The notes beneath the pieces were generated by a model. That model saw only the letters and a list, made by a program, of their open reading frames with translations. It did no database searches and had not been told where the DNA came from. A stretch of DNA of 64,000 nucleotides from Pseudomonas farris (GTDB taxonomy: Bacteria; Pseudomonadota; Gammaproteobacteria; Pseudomonadales; Pseudomonadaceae): contig NZ_JAHSTV010000006.1 of NCBI RefSeq assembly GCF_019145235.1, positions 372,001 to 436,000 on the forward strand. The letters run 5' to 3'. The position numbers and the translations under genes are program-made. Positions 46,233 through 54,704 of the stretch are shown here, in pieces (within the stretch, counting starts at the first letter, position 1; the number at the start of each line of letters is the position of its first letter).

Positions 46233-46255
46233 TTCAACGGTAGCAATTGAACAGC

Positions 46256-46345
46256 TGTGGGAGCGGGCTTGCTCGCGAAAGCGGCGGATCAGTCGACATT
46301 AATGTCGAATGATTGACCGCATTCGCGAGCGAGCCCGCTCCCACA
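46256..46345. repeat. REPIN (gtgggagcgggcttgctcgcg type)
   Basis: Inverted arms tgtgggagcgggcttgctcg and cgagcgagcccgctcccaca (one base changed) around a centre with its own gtcgacatt/aatgtcgaa hairpin. It lies between converging genes and ends seven bases before the SulP stop. Confidence 0.9.
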
Positions 46346-46351
46346 TTGTTA

Positions 46352-47878
46352 TTAAGCGGCTGAGCCTACGCCGGTTGTGGTACGCAACCGTCCTTCAAGC
46401 CTGCGCTTCAATCCCCGCGCTTCGATTAACAGCTTCGAACCCTTGGCCGCATTGGCCCGACCCCACTCCTCCAGCAACTCCAGACACGAGTGATCGATGT
46501 AGCTCAGGTTATTGAGTGGCACATGCACCGTTGCGCCTGCGGGAATGCTCCCCAGCACTTGGGTCAGCGCCGGTACCTTGAGGAAGGTCGCCGCCCCCAC
46601 CAGTCGCAGCTCCATCTCGCCGTCCGCCGGCAGATCGATCAGGCTGATTTTCAGACGCGAAGCCTTCCAGGCCAGTTTAGCCAGTGTCAGGCCAAAGCCG
46701 ATCAGCACGCCGGTCAGCAGGTCGGTGAAGATGATTGCCAGTGCGGTCGCCGCATAGGTGAACATCGGCATCCGCCCATAACGGCCCAGACCGCGAAAGG
46801 CCTTGAGGTCCACCAGTTTGAAACCGGTGTAAACCAGAACCCCCGCCAGACTCGCCACCGGAATGCTTTGCAGCACGCTCGATAGCAGCAGCACGAAGGC
46901 CAGCAACCACAGACCATGGAACACGGTAGATAGTCGAGTGGTGGCGCCGGCCTGAACGTTGGCCGAACTGCGCACGATCACCCCGGTCATCGGCAGCGCG
47001 CCGAGCAAACCACACAACATGTTGCCCACACCTTGCGCCGACAATTCACGGTCGAAGTCCGAGCGCTGGCCACTGTGCATGCGATCCACAGCCGCGGCCG
47101 AGAGCAGGGTTTCGGCGCTGGCGATAAAGGCCACGGCGAAGGCGGCGATCAGCAAGGCCGGGTCTGCCAGGTTGAGCAGATCCGCCGGGCGCAGCCAATC
47201 GATGGCTTCCGCCAGGTTGGCCGGAACTTCCACACGTTTGACCTGCAAGGCGAGCACCAGGCTGGCAACCGTTGCCAGGCCGACCCCAAGCAATGCTCCA
47301 GGAACGAAACGCAGGGAGTGCGGACGGAATTTTTCCCACAGCCACATCACGGCAATGGTCGACAGTCCGAGCAAACCCGCTTGCCAGCCAAACGAAGGCA
47401 AAGCCTGAATCACTGCAGCAGGGAAGGCCGCCAGATTATCCAGCCCCGACGGCTTGGGCACGGCATCGAGCATCACATGCACCTGTGACAGCACGATCAG
47501 TACCCCGATCCCGGCGAGCATGCCGTACACCACCGCTGGCGCGGTGACCCGAAACCAGCAGCCCAGCTTCAAGCGTCCGGCCACCAATTGCAGAAAACCC
47601 GCCAGCAGCAGGATTGGCCCGAGCATGGCGATACCATGTTGGCGCACCAGTTCGAACACCAATACCGCCAGACCCGCCGCCGGGCCGCTGACTTGCAGTG
47701 GCGATCCGGCAAGCCACCCGACCACCAGGCCACCGATGATGCCAGTGATCAGTCCTTTGGACGGTGGCAGCCCTGAGGCGATGGCGATACCCATGCACAA
47801 GGGCAGGGCGACCAGAAATACAACCACCGAAGCCAGCAGCTCCCGTGGCAGAACAGCTTTTAGTTGAGCAGCACGCAT
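46352..47878 (-). CDS. SulP family anion transporter with STAS domain
   Basis: The start at ATG 47878 with gggag upstream gives 508 residues. About 11-12 membrane helices (residues 10-390; LPLCMGIAIASGLPPSKGLITGIIGG is split by the first two) precede a C-terminal STAS domain (about 400-495, NNLSYIDHSCLELLEEWG). SulP proteins carry sulfate, bicarbonate or other anions. The carbonic anhydrase gene directly upstream on the same strand points to bicarbonate, though sulfate cannot be excluded. Confidence 0.9.
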   Translation of the reverse strand: MRAAQLKAVLPRELLASVVVFLVALPLCMGIAIASGLPPSKGLITGIIGGLVVGWLAGSPLQVSGPAAGLAVLVFELVRQHGIAMLGPILLLAGFLQLVAGRLKLGCWFRVTAPAVVYGMLAGIGVLIVLSQVHVMLDAVPKPSGLDNLAAFPAAVIQALPSFGWQAGLLGLSTIAVMWLWEKFRPHSLRFVPGALLGVGLATVASLVLALQVKRVEVPANLAEAIDWLRPADLLNLADPALLIAAFAVAFIASAETLLSAAAVDRMHSGQRSDFDRELSAQGVGNMLCGLLGALPMTGVIVRSSANVQAGATTRLSTVFHGLWLLAFVLLLSSVLQSIPVASLAGVLVYTGFKLVDLKAFRGLGRYGRMPMFTYAATALAIIFTDLLTGVLIGFGLTLAKLAWKASRLKISLIDLPADGEMELRLVGAATFLKVPALTQVLGSIPAGATVHVPLNNLSYIDHSCLELLEEWGRANAAKGSKLLIEARGLKRRLEGRLRTTTGVGSAA

Positions 47879-47958
47879 GGTGACTCTCCCGAAGTTTTCT
47901 TCAGGCATGGCAAAGCAGGCTGCCAGATCAGCAGCCTCGGCTAAACCACACGGAGGAT

Positions 47959-48690
47959 TTAGAAGCGCGCTTTAGGCGTCGCCACCGGAATCGGATGACT
48001 GCCATCGAGTGGCAGGAAACACCCCTGATCCGCGTCGTAAGCTTTGATTTCGCTGGTTTCGATGCTGTAGACCCAACCATGGATAAACAGCTGACCGTTG
48101 GCTATGCGTGAGGCCACCGACGGGTGCGTGCGCAAATGCTGCAACTGAGCGATCACATTCTCCTCGGTGAGAATATGCATGCTCTCGTTTTCATCAGTGC
48201 AATGGCAGTTGTCCTGAACCATGGTTTTCGCCACTTCCGCATGACGCAGCCAGGCCTTTACCGTCGGCATCTTTTCCAGGCTCTGCGGGTTGAGCACTGC
48301 GCGCATGGCGCCACAGTCGGAGTGCCCGCAGATAATGATGTGCTGCACGCCGAGAGCCAGCACTGCATATTCGATGGCCGTGGAAACACCGCCGTTCATT
48401 TGCCCATAGGGCGGCACGACGTTGCCGACGTTGCGGGTCACGAACAAGTCGCCAGGGGCGCTTTGGGTAATCAGTTCGGGAACGATGCGTGAATCGGCAC
48501 ACGCGATGAACATCGCCCGAGGCCGCTGGGCCGTGGCGAGTTTTTTGAAGAGTTCTTCCTGCTGCGGAAAGATCTCGTGATGAAAGTGCAAAAAGCCGTC
48601 AACGATATGCTTCAGCGCTGCATCGGCGGTTTCCGCCTCGGGTTGGGCTGAAGCCGACGCAGCCAACGGCTGTTTATCCTTGTCACTCAT
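47959..48690 (-). CDS. Beta-class carbonic anhydrase
   Basis: The 243-residue protein has the zinc ligands and catalytic pair in CADSRIVPE and GHSDCGAM (Cys, Asp-Arg dyad, His, Cys). It interconverts CO2 and bicarbonate in the cytosol. The N-terminus is extended by about 30 polar residues relative to the shortest family members. The stop is 80 bases from the SulP gene, so the pair is probably one unit for bicarbonate supply. The 244 bases upstream show nothing clear. Confidence 0.93.
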   Translation of the reverse strand: MSDKDKQPLAASASAQPEAETADAALKHIVDGFLHFHHEIFPQQEELFKKLATAQRPRAMFIACADSRIVPELITQSAPGDLFVTRNVGNVVPPYGQMNGGVSTAIEYAVLALGVQHIIICGHSDCGAMRAVLNPQSLEKMPTVKAWLRHAEVAKTMVQDNCHCTDENESMHILTEENVIAQLQHLRTHPSVASRIANGQLFIHGWVYSIETSEIKAYDADQGCFLPLDGSHPIPVATPKARF

Positions 48691-48934
48691 AATTCATCCT
48701 CTTTGGCGGAGTCAGGGAATTTTCCCGTTTTGTCCGGTATGAAGCCAGTGGCTGTTTAAAAAACATCCAGGTCGAAAGGACAGACCCATCAGTCACTCGA
48801 TGAACAAGGTAGCTGTTGAAACTTAACTCAAACTGAATAAAGCGCTCTAGAACGAGTGTTCCAGGTCACCAGAAATGTGACCAGCCTAAACGCGGTGTAT
48901 CGTTTTCTCTGCTCAACCATAGGGCCAATTGTCT

Positions 48935-49993
48935 TTAAATCAATGACATTTGGCGACCCGGCGGACAAAAGGCTTCGCAATCCAGATTGAAACCTTCCCG
49001 ACGATTGAGCCCCAGGCGCTTGATGGTTTTGGCGAAGCGTTGCGCCAACAGATCGGCAAACGGCCCTTCACCGCGCATTCGCGCGCCGAACCGGCTGTCG
49101 TAGAGCTCACCACCACGGCTTTGGCGGATCAGGCTCAACACATGAGCTGCACGCTGAGGATAGTGGGCGGCCAGCCACTCTTCGAACAGCGGCGCCACTT
49201 CCAGCGGCAGGCGCAACATCATGTAGGCCGCGCTTTGCGCGCCGGCCGCATGGGCCTCGGTCAGCAGGCTCTCGAGTTCGCTGTCGTTGATCATTGGAAT
49301 CATCGGTGAGCACAAAACACCCACCGGAATCCCGGCTTCGCGCATCACCCGAATCGCCCGCAGTCGTGCCTTGGGTGCCGCGGCGCGCGGTTCTAGGATG
49401 CGTTTGAGTTCATCATCCAGCGTGGTCAGGCTGATCATCACCGCCACCAGCCTTTGTTCGGCGAGTTCGGCCAGCAAGTCCAGATCGCGAAGAATCAGCG
49501 AGCCCTTGGTGATGATGGTCACCGGATGGCGGTAACGCAGCAGCACTTCGAGTGTCTTGCGGGTAATTCTGTGTTCGCGTTCGATCGGCTGATAAGGGTC
49601 AGTGTTGGAGCCCAGGTTGATCGGCGCGCATTGATAGCCGCGCTTGGACAGTTGTTCTTCCAGCACATCGGCGGCGTTGGTCTTGGCGATCAGTTTGGTT
49701 TCGAAATCCAGCCCCGGTGACAGGTCCCAATAGGCGTGGCTGGGCCGTGCGTAGCAATAGATGCAGCCATGCTCGCAGCCGCGATAGGGATTGATCGAAC
49801 GATCGAACGGCAGGTCTGGCGAGTTATTGCGGGTGATGATGGTTTTTGCCGTCTCAATGCGCACCTCGGTGCCTTGGGTGATCGGCGCTTCCTGATACCA
49901 GCCGTCATCCTCGGCCACCGAACGGCTTGGCGCAAAACGATTGTGCGGGTTGGTGGCGGTGCCGCGGCCGCGAGGGGGCAATGGCGCATTCAT
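48935..49993 (-). CDS. SplB-like radical SAM protein (PA0069 family), SOS controlled
   Basis: The start at ATG 49993 gives 352 residues. The radical SAM cluster motif CEHGCIYC places Cys73, Cys77 and Cys80 as the iron-sulfur ligands. SAM-binding segments follow (NLGSNTDPYQPIE, VTIITKGSLILRD). A conserved Cys339/Cys343 pair lies in the C-terminal LDCEAFCPP. The family groups with spore photoproduct lyase-like proteins (COG1533). A near-consensus LexA box ends 18 bases before the start, which points to DNA damage. The reaction is not known; repair of a DNA lesion is a reasonable guess. Confidence 0.85.
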   Translation of the reverse strand: MNAPLPPRGRGTATNPHNRFAPSRSVAEDDGWYQEAPITQGTEVRIETAKTIITRNNSPDLPFDRSINPYRGCEHGCIYCYARPSHAYWDLSPGLDFETKLIAKTNAADVLEEQLSKRGYQCAPINLGSNTDPYQPIEREHRITRKTLEVLLRYRHPVTIITKGSLILRDLDLLAELAEQRLVAVMISLTTLDDELKRILEPRAAAPKARLRAIRVMREAGIPVGVLCSPMIPMINDSELESLLTEAHAAGAQSAAYMMLRLPLEVAPLFEEWLAAHYPQRAAHVLSLIRQSRGGELYDSRFGARMRGEGPFADLLAQRFAKTIKRLGLNRREGFNLDCEAFCPPGRQMSLI

Positions 49994-50010
49994 GGGAGAG
50001 ATCCTGATTG

Positions 50011-50026
50011 CTGTATGTGTATACAG
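50011..50026 (-). promoter_or_regulatory. LexA (SOS) box upstream of the radical SAM gene
   Basis: CTGTATGTGTATACAG matches the LexA consensus CTGTATATATATACAG at 14 of 16 positions and keeps both CTGT and ACAG ends. It overlaps the likely promoter and lies 17 bases from the radical SAM start codon. From memory, PA0069 belongs to the P. aeruginosa LexA regulon, which agrees. Confidence 0.88.
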
Positions 50027-50240
50027 TATCTCGAGGACTGTCGGCGAGCTAGTGCCGTTCGGCGAATTGAAGTACTGGATCTGGAAGAGAGTGAAAAACC
50101 GGAACTCGACGCTCATTGACTGTCAGGCAATCCCGGCAGAATCGTTTCACGTTTCATTGACACCTCCCTCACAGCCCTTTGACCGTTCAGGGCGCAAGCT
50201 CGATGCCATATTCAGCCTCTCCCTGAACGGTCGCCCGAGC

Positions 50241-50885
50241 ATGTCCCTAGCGCGTTATATCTCTGTGATGTGCCTATCGCTGATCGTATTTTTCAACCTG
50301 ACACCGGTATTCGCTGACGACACTGCTTTGCCTCGCCCGGCAGAGTGGGCTCAATCAGTCGAGGTGCAATACAACCTCTATCAAATGTCCCCGACGCTCT
50401 ATCGCAGCGCATTGCCGGACCGGGGAGCGGTGCCGTTGCTGAAAAGGCTCAAGGTCGCAACCGTTATCAACTTCCTGCCCGAATCGGATTCACGCTGGTT
50501 ATCCACACCAGGTATCGCCCAGGTACAGCTGCCTTATCGCACCAATCACGTGGATGATGCGGATGTGCTCAAGGCCCTTCGCACGATTCAGACCGCCGAG
50601 GCCAAAGGCCCTGTGCTTATGCACTGCAAGCACGGCTCGGACCGCACTGGCCTGATGGCCGCGATGTACCGGGTGGTCGTGCAAGGTTGGAGCAAGGAAG
50701 AGGCCTTGAATGAAATGACCCAGGGCGGCTTTGGTGACAGCACTCATTTCAAGGAGGGCGTGCGTTACATGATGCAGGCTGATGTCGACAAACTTCGTAC
50801 GGCACTGGCCAACGGTGATTGCAGCACGAGTCCATTTGCCAGTTGCTCGATGAAGAACTGGTTCAAATCGGCCCATGTCGAGTAA
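50241..50885 (+). CDS. TpbA-like periplasmic dual-specificity phosphatase
   Basis: A 214-residue precursor with a signal peptide ending VFA (about residue 25). The phosphatase P-loop HCKHGSDRTG gives the nucleophile Cys129 and Arg135, with the general acid Asp105 or Asp106 in HVDDADV. The body closely follows P. aeruginosa TpbA (LYQMSPTLYRSALP, MYRVVVQGW, GGFGD). TpbA dephosphorylates the diguanylate cyclase TpbB and lowers biofilm and c-di-GMP. It is unclear whether this copy or another one in the genome is the true orthologue. It is divergent from the radical SAM gene across 247 bases. Confidence 0.85.
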   Translation: MSLARYISVMCLSLIVFFNLTPVFADDTALPRPAEWAQSVEVQYNLYQMSPTLYRSALPDRGAVPLLKRLKVATVINFLPESDSRWLSTPGIAQVQLPYRTNHVDDADVLKALRTIQTAEAKGPVLMHCKHGSDRTGLMAAMYRVVVQGWSKEEALNEMTQGGFGDSTHFKEGVRYMMQADVDKLRTALANGDCSTSPFASCSMKNWFKSAHVE

Positions 50886-50890
50886 GTAAT

Positions 50891-50919
50891 ACCTCCCACT
50901 GCATTGCGCAGTGGAAGGT
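50891..50919 (+). terminator. Terminator between the phosphatase gene and yheV-like gene
   Basis: acctcccactgc-attgc-gcagtggaaggt folds into a stem with two mismatches, followed by tgttt. It sits between converging genes and can serve both. Confidence 0.65.
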
Positions 50920-50931
50920 TGTTTCCAGCAC

Positions 50932-51219
50932 TTAGTGTTGCTCGTCTGGCTTCTTCTTCAACTTCGGGTTCGGAAAAAACTGCACGGCCTGAACCTTGGC
51001 GTCCGGCACCTTGAGTGCCGAAGTATTGACCCGTGTGCCCAATTCCTTGGGCACCGACAGACCTTGCTCATTCAGCGTGTCGGAATAACCGCAGGCCACG
51101 CACTCGCGATGCGGAACTGCGTCTTCGCTCCACATCATCAACTTGTCCGGCTCGCTGCAAGCCGGGCAGACCGCCCCGGCGATAAAGCGTTTTTTGGTAA
51201 TCACAGGTCCCTCACTCAT
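50932..51219 (-). CDS. YheV-like zinc ribbon protein
   Basis: This 95-residue protein has an N-terminal treble-clef or ribbon with two Cys pairs, CPAC at 18-21 and CVAC at 40-43, then a polar tail ending KPDEQH. YheV proteins are encoded next to prlC in many gamma-proteobacteria; the role is unknown. Its ATG overlaps the prlC TGA by four bases, so both are on one transcript. Confidence 0.87.
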   Translation of the reverse strand: MSEGPVITKKRFIAGAVCPACSEPDKLMMWSEDAVPHRECVACGYSDTLNEQGLSVPKELGTRVNTSALKVPDAKVQAVQFFPNPKLKKKPDEQH

Positions 51220-53267
51220 GCTGCCGCGTCCTCACTCAGGCCGCTGTGGCGCAAGAGTGCGTCAATCGATGGCGCACGGCCACGGAAGTCGACGAACAGC
51301 ACCATTGGCTCTTGGGAGCCGCCCCGTGCCAGGATCGCTTCGCGGAAGGCGCGCCCGGTCTCGGCATTGAGCACACCCTCTTCTTCGAATTTCGAGAAGG
51401 CATCGGCCGACAATACTTCAGCCCATTTATAGCTGTAGTACCCCGCCGCGTAACCGCCGGCAAAGATGTGGGCGAAGCTGTTGGGGAAGCGGTTGTAGGC
51501 CGGCGGACGCATGACCGAGACCTCGTCGCGCACGCCTTCGAGCACTTGCAGCACACTGCGACCGTCGCCGTGGGTAGCGTGCAGTTCGAAGTCGAACAGC
51601 GAGAACTCCAATTGGCGGACCATCATCAGGCCGGACTGGAAGTTCTTCGCTGCGAGCATTTTCTCCAGCAGATCCTGAGGTAACGGCTCGCCGGTTTCAT
51701 AGTGACCGGAAATCAGCGCCAGACCTTCCGGCTCCCAGCACCAGTTTTCCATGAACTGGCTTGGCAGCTCGACCGCATCCCAAGCCACGCCATTAATGCC
51801 GGACACGCCAGCATGCTCGACGCGGGTCAGCAGGTGATGCAGGCCGTGACCGAATTCGTGGAACAGGGTGGTCACTTCATCGTGGGTCAGCAGGGCTGGC
51901 TTGCCGCTGTCGGCGGGGGTGAAGTTGCACACCAGATTCGCCACCGGGCTTTGCAGCACGCCATTGATCGTGCGGCGATGATCGCGAGCGCCGTCCATCC
52001 AGGCACCGCCGCGCTTGTTGGCGCGGGCATACAGGTCGAAGAAGAACCTGCCGACGTGCTGGCCGTTTTCCTTGATTTCGAACAGGCGAACGTCCGGGTG
52101 CCAGGTATCGAAGCCTTTCAGCTCGGCGATCTCGATGCCGTACAGGCGCTGGACAATGCTGAACAGCCCACCCAAAACCTTGTCGATCGGGAAGTACGCG
52201 CGAAGGGTTTCCTGGGCGACGCTGTAGCGCTGCTCGCGAAGTTTTTCACCGTAGAAACCACTGTCCCAGCTTTGCAGGTCCGGGCAACCTTGCTCGGCGG
52301 CGTAGGCCTTGAGCTGTTGCAGATCCTGGGCGGCGAACGGCTTGCTGCGTTTGGCCAGGTCGCGTAGGAAACTCAGCACCTGATCATTGGACTCGGCCAT
52401 TTTGGTGGCCAGGCTCAGCTCCGAGAAACTGGCGAAGCCCAACAGTTTTGCCAGCTCCTGACGCAGGTCGAGGATTTCTTCCATGACCGGGCCGTTGTCA
52501 TTCTGACCGGCATTCGGGCCTTGGTTCGACGCGCGGGTGCAATAGGCGGCGTAGACTTCTTCACGCAGGGCGCGGTCCTGGGCGTAGGTCATCACCGCGT
52601 AGTAACTCGGGAATTCCAGGGTGATCAACCAGCCATCCAGCTCTTTGGCTTGTGCGGCGGCGGCCATTTGCGCCTTGGCCGACTCGGTCAGGCCGGCGAG
52701 GGCGGCTTCGTCGGTGACGTGCTTGGTCCAGGCCTGGGTAGCATCGAGCAACTGATTGGAGAAGCGGCTGCCCAGCTCCGACAGTTTGCTCTGCACGTCG
52801 GCGTAACGTTTTTGCTCTGGCGCAGGCAGGTCGATACCCGACAGACGGAAGTCACGCAGGGCGTGTTCCAGGATCGTTTTCTGCGCCACGTCGAAGCCGG
52901 CGGCCTCTGGGCTGTTGGCCAGCGCTTCATAGGCCTGAAACAGTTCACGGTTCTGGCCCAGCTCGGTGGCGTAGGCGCTCAAGGCCGGCAGGCAAGCCTC
53001 GTAGGCTTCGCGCAACTCGGCGCTGTTGCACACGGCATTGAGGTGGCTGACCGGGCTCCAGGCGGCGCCCAGACGATCGTTGAGCTCATCCATTGCCAGC
53101 ACCAGGCCGGCCCAGGTCGGTTGTTTACCCTGGACTTTGAGGATGTCGACGATGGCGGCGCGGTTGTCAGCCAGGATCTTTTCAATGGCCGGTTGCACGT
53201 GTTCGGCACGGATCGCCGAGAATGGCGGCAGGTCGTAGGACTGCAGAAGAGGGTTGTTCACGCTCAC
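51216..53267 (-). CDS. prlC: Oligopeptidase A
   Basis: I choose GTG 53267 (then SVNNPLLQSYDLPPF), which matches other Pseudomonas PrlC N-termini, giving 683 residues. The M3 zinc motif HEFGH lies at about residue 470 in TLFHEFGHGLHH, with the third ligand Glu about 25 residues on. The enzyme degrades signal peptides and other short peptides in the cytosol. E. coli prlC mutants suppress export defects. Confidence 0.95.
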   Translation of the reverse strand: MSVNNPLLQSYDLPPFSAIRAEHVQPAIEKILADNRAAIVDILKVQGKQPTWAGLVLAMDELNDRLGAAWSPVSHLNAVCNSAELREAYEACLPALSAYATELGQNRELFQAYEALANSPEAAGFDVAQKTILEHALRDFRLSGIDLPAPEQKRYADVQSKLSELGSRFSNQLLDATQAWTKHVTDEAALAGLTESAKAQMAAAAQAKELDGWLITLEFPSYYAVMTYAQDRALREEVYAAYCTRASNQGPNAGQNDNGPVMEEILDLRQELAKLLGFASFSELSLATKMAESNDQVLSFLRDLAKRSKPFAAQDLQQLKAYAAEQGCPDLQSWDSGFYGEKLREQRYSVAQETLRAYFPIDKVLGGLFSIVQRLYGIEIAELKGFDTWHPDVRLFEIKENGQHVGRFFFDLYARANKRGGAWMDGARDHRRTINGVLQSPVANLVCNFTPADSGKPALLTHDEVTTLFHEFGHGLHHLLTRVEHAGVSGINGVAWDAVELPSQFMENWCWEPEGLALISGHYETGEPLPQDLLEKMLAAKNFQSGLMMVRQLEFSLFDFELHATHGDGRSVLQVLEGVRDEVSVMRPPAYNRFPNSFAHIFAGGYAAGYYSYKWAEVLSADAFSKFEEEGVLNAETGRAFREAILARGGSQEPMVLFVDFRGRAPSIDALLRHSGLSEDAAA

Positions 53268-53368
53268 GGTTGGCACCTTGGCTGGAAAACATGCGGGAAG
53301 AAACATGGCCCCATCTTAATTACAATCGACGCTCACCGCAGCTATCAGCAAAAGAGAGAGAGCCTATC

Positions 53369-53914
53369 GTGACCCTTCGCAAGTATCAGAACCACACGCC
53401 GCTGCTGGGCAAAGGCGCCTTTGTCGACGGCTCGGCGGTGGTGATCGGCGACGTCGAAATCGGCGAAGACAGCTCCGTCTGGCCACTGACAGTGATCCGC
53501 GGCGACATGCATCGCATCCGAATCGGTGCGCGCACCAGCGTGCAGGACGGCTGCGTGTTGCACATTACCCACGCCGGACCATTCAACCCCGATGGCTTCC
53601 CGCTGCTGATCGGTGACGATGTGACCATCGCGCATAAAGTCATGCTTCATGGTTGCGCCGTGGGTAACCGGATTCTGATCGGCATGGGCAGCATCGTCAT
53701 GGACGGTGCGGTGGTCGAGGACGATGTGATCATCGGCGCCGGCAGTCTGGTACCCCCGGGCAAGCGTCTGGAAAGCGGTTTCCTCTACGTCGGTAGCCCG
53801 GTGAAACAGATCCGGCCGCTGAGTGACAAGGAAAAAGCCTTTTTCACCTACAGTGCGGCGAACTACGTGAAGCTCAAGGATCTGCATCTGGCCGAAGGCT
53901 ACGACCAGCTCTAA
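53369..53914 (+). CDS. Gamma carbonic anhydrase-like hexapeptide protein
   Basis: The start is GTG 53369 with agagag upstream, giving 181 residues of left-handed beta helix with repeating isoleucine/valine hexads (VVIGDVEIGEDSSVWP). Zinc-site histidines appear in VLHITHAG and TIAHKVMLHGC. This is the YrdA/PaaY group of the gamma carbonic anhydrase family. Some members hydrate CO2, others do not; activity cannot be decided here. It is divergent from prlC across 101 bases. Confidence 0.88.
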   Translation: MTLRKYQNHTPLLGKGAFVDGSAVVIGDVEIGEDSSVWPLTVIRGDMHRIRIGARTSVQDGCVLHITHAGPFNPDGFPLLIGDDVTIAHKVMLHGCAVGNRILIGMGSIVMDGAVVEDDVIIGAGSLVPPGKRLESGFLYVGSPVKQIRPLSDKEKAFFTYSAANYVKLKDLHLAEGYDQL

Positions 53915-53959
53915 GCCTCCTGATAATGGAAAGTGTCTCCCTATTGCTCAGGAGTTTTC

Positions 53960-54610
53960 ATGCATTACCAAACCGTACTGTTCGACCTCGATGGCACGCT
54001 GACCGACCCGCGCGAAGGTATCACCCGCTCCATCCAGTTCGCCCTGAGCAAATTGGGCATCGATGAACCGGATCTGACCAGGCTCGAGCACTTCATCGGC
54101 CCGCCGTTGTTGCAGGCGTTCATGCAGTTCTACGACTTCGACGAGCCCAAGGCCTGGGAAGCGGTGAACTTCTATCGCGAGCGCTTCAAAGTCACCGGCC
54201 TGTATGAGAACCGCGTGTTCGACGGCGTCATGCCGCTGCTGGAAACCCTCGGTGGGCAAGGACGACAGCTGTACATCGCGACTTCCAAACCGTGGGCTTT
54301 CGCCCGGGAAATCGCCCGGCACTTCGACTTCGCCAGGCATTTCAAAGTGATTTACGGCAGCGAGCTGGATGGCACGCGGACCAATAAGGTCGAGCTGATT
54401 GCGCACTTGATGAGCGAAGAGGGCCTGGACCCGGCCAATACCCTGATGATTGGCGACCGTAAACACGATCTGATCGGCGCTCGCAGCAATGGGCTGGACG
54501 CAGCGGCGGTGGGTTATGGGTTTGGCAGCCGGGAAGAGTTGAGCGCTGAAGCACCGGCGTATCACTTCGAGACACTGGAGGAGATGCATCGGGCGTTTTT
54601 GCAGCGTTAG
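53960..54610 (+). CDS. HAD family phosphatase (Gph/PGP-like)
   Basis: The start at ATG 53960 with aggag upstream gives 216 residues. The HAD motifs are LFDLDGTLTD (nucleophile Asp9, acid Asp11), IATSK, then MIGDRKHDLIGA with the Mg ligand. A helical cap lies between motifs 1 and 2. Similar proteins act as phosphoglycolate phosphatases or 5'-nucleotidases; the substrate is not clear. It follows the gamma carbonic anhydrase-like gene by 45 bases. Confidence 0.86.
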   Translation: MHYQTVLFDLDGTLTDPREGITRSIQFALSKLGIDEPDLTRLEHFIGPPLLQAFMQFYDFDEPKAWEAVNFYRERFKVTGLYENRVFDGVMPLLETLGGQGRQLYIATSKPWAFAREIARHFDFARHFKVIYGSELDGTRTNKVELIAHLMSEEGLDPANTLMIGDRKHDLIGARSNGLDAAAVGYGFGSREELSAEAPAYHFETLEEMHRAFLQR

Positions 54611-54620
54611 TTGTCTTCGC

Positions 54621-54685
54621 AGCCGCTCCCACATGGGTCTATGTTCGCAGATTTAATGTGGGAGCGAGCCTGCTCGCGAAGAGGC
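54621..54685. repeat. Degenerate REP pair (gtgggagcgag type)
   Basis: A short arm agccgctcccacat (54621-54633) and a fuller arm atgtgggagcgagcctgctcgcgaag (54656 onward) in opposite orientation, reversed in order compared with the other copies. It lies between converging genes. Confidence 0.7.
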
Positions 54686-54704
54686 CCGCTCAGCCACCGG
54701 GACT

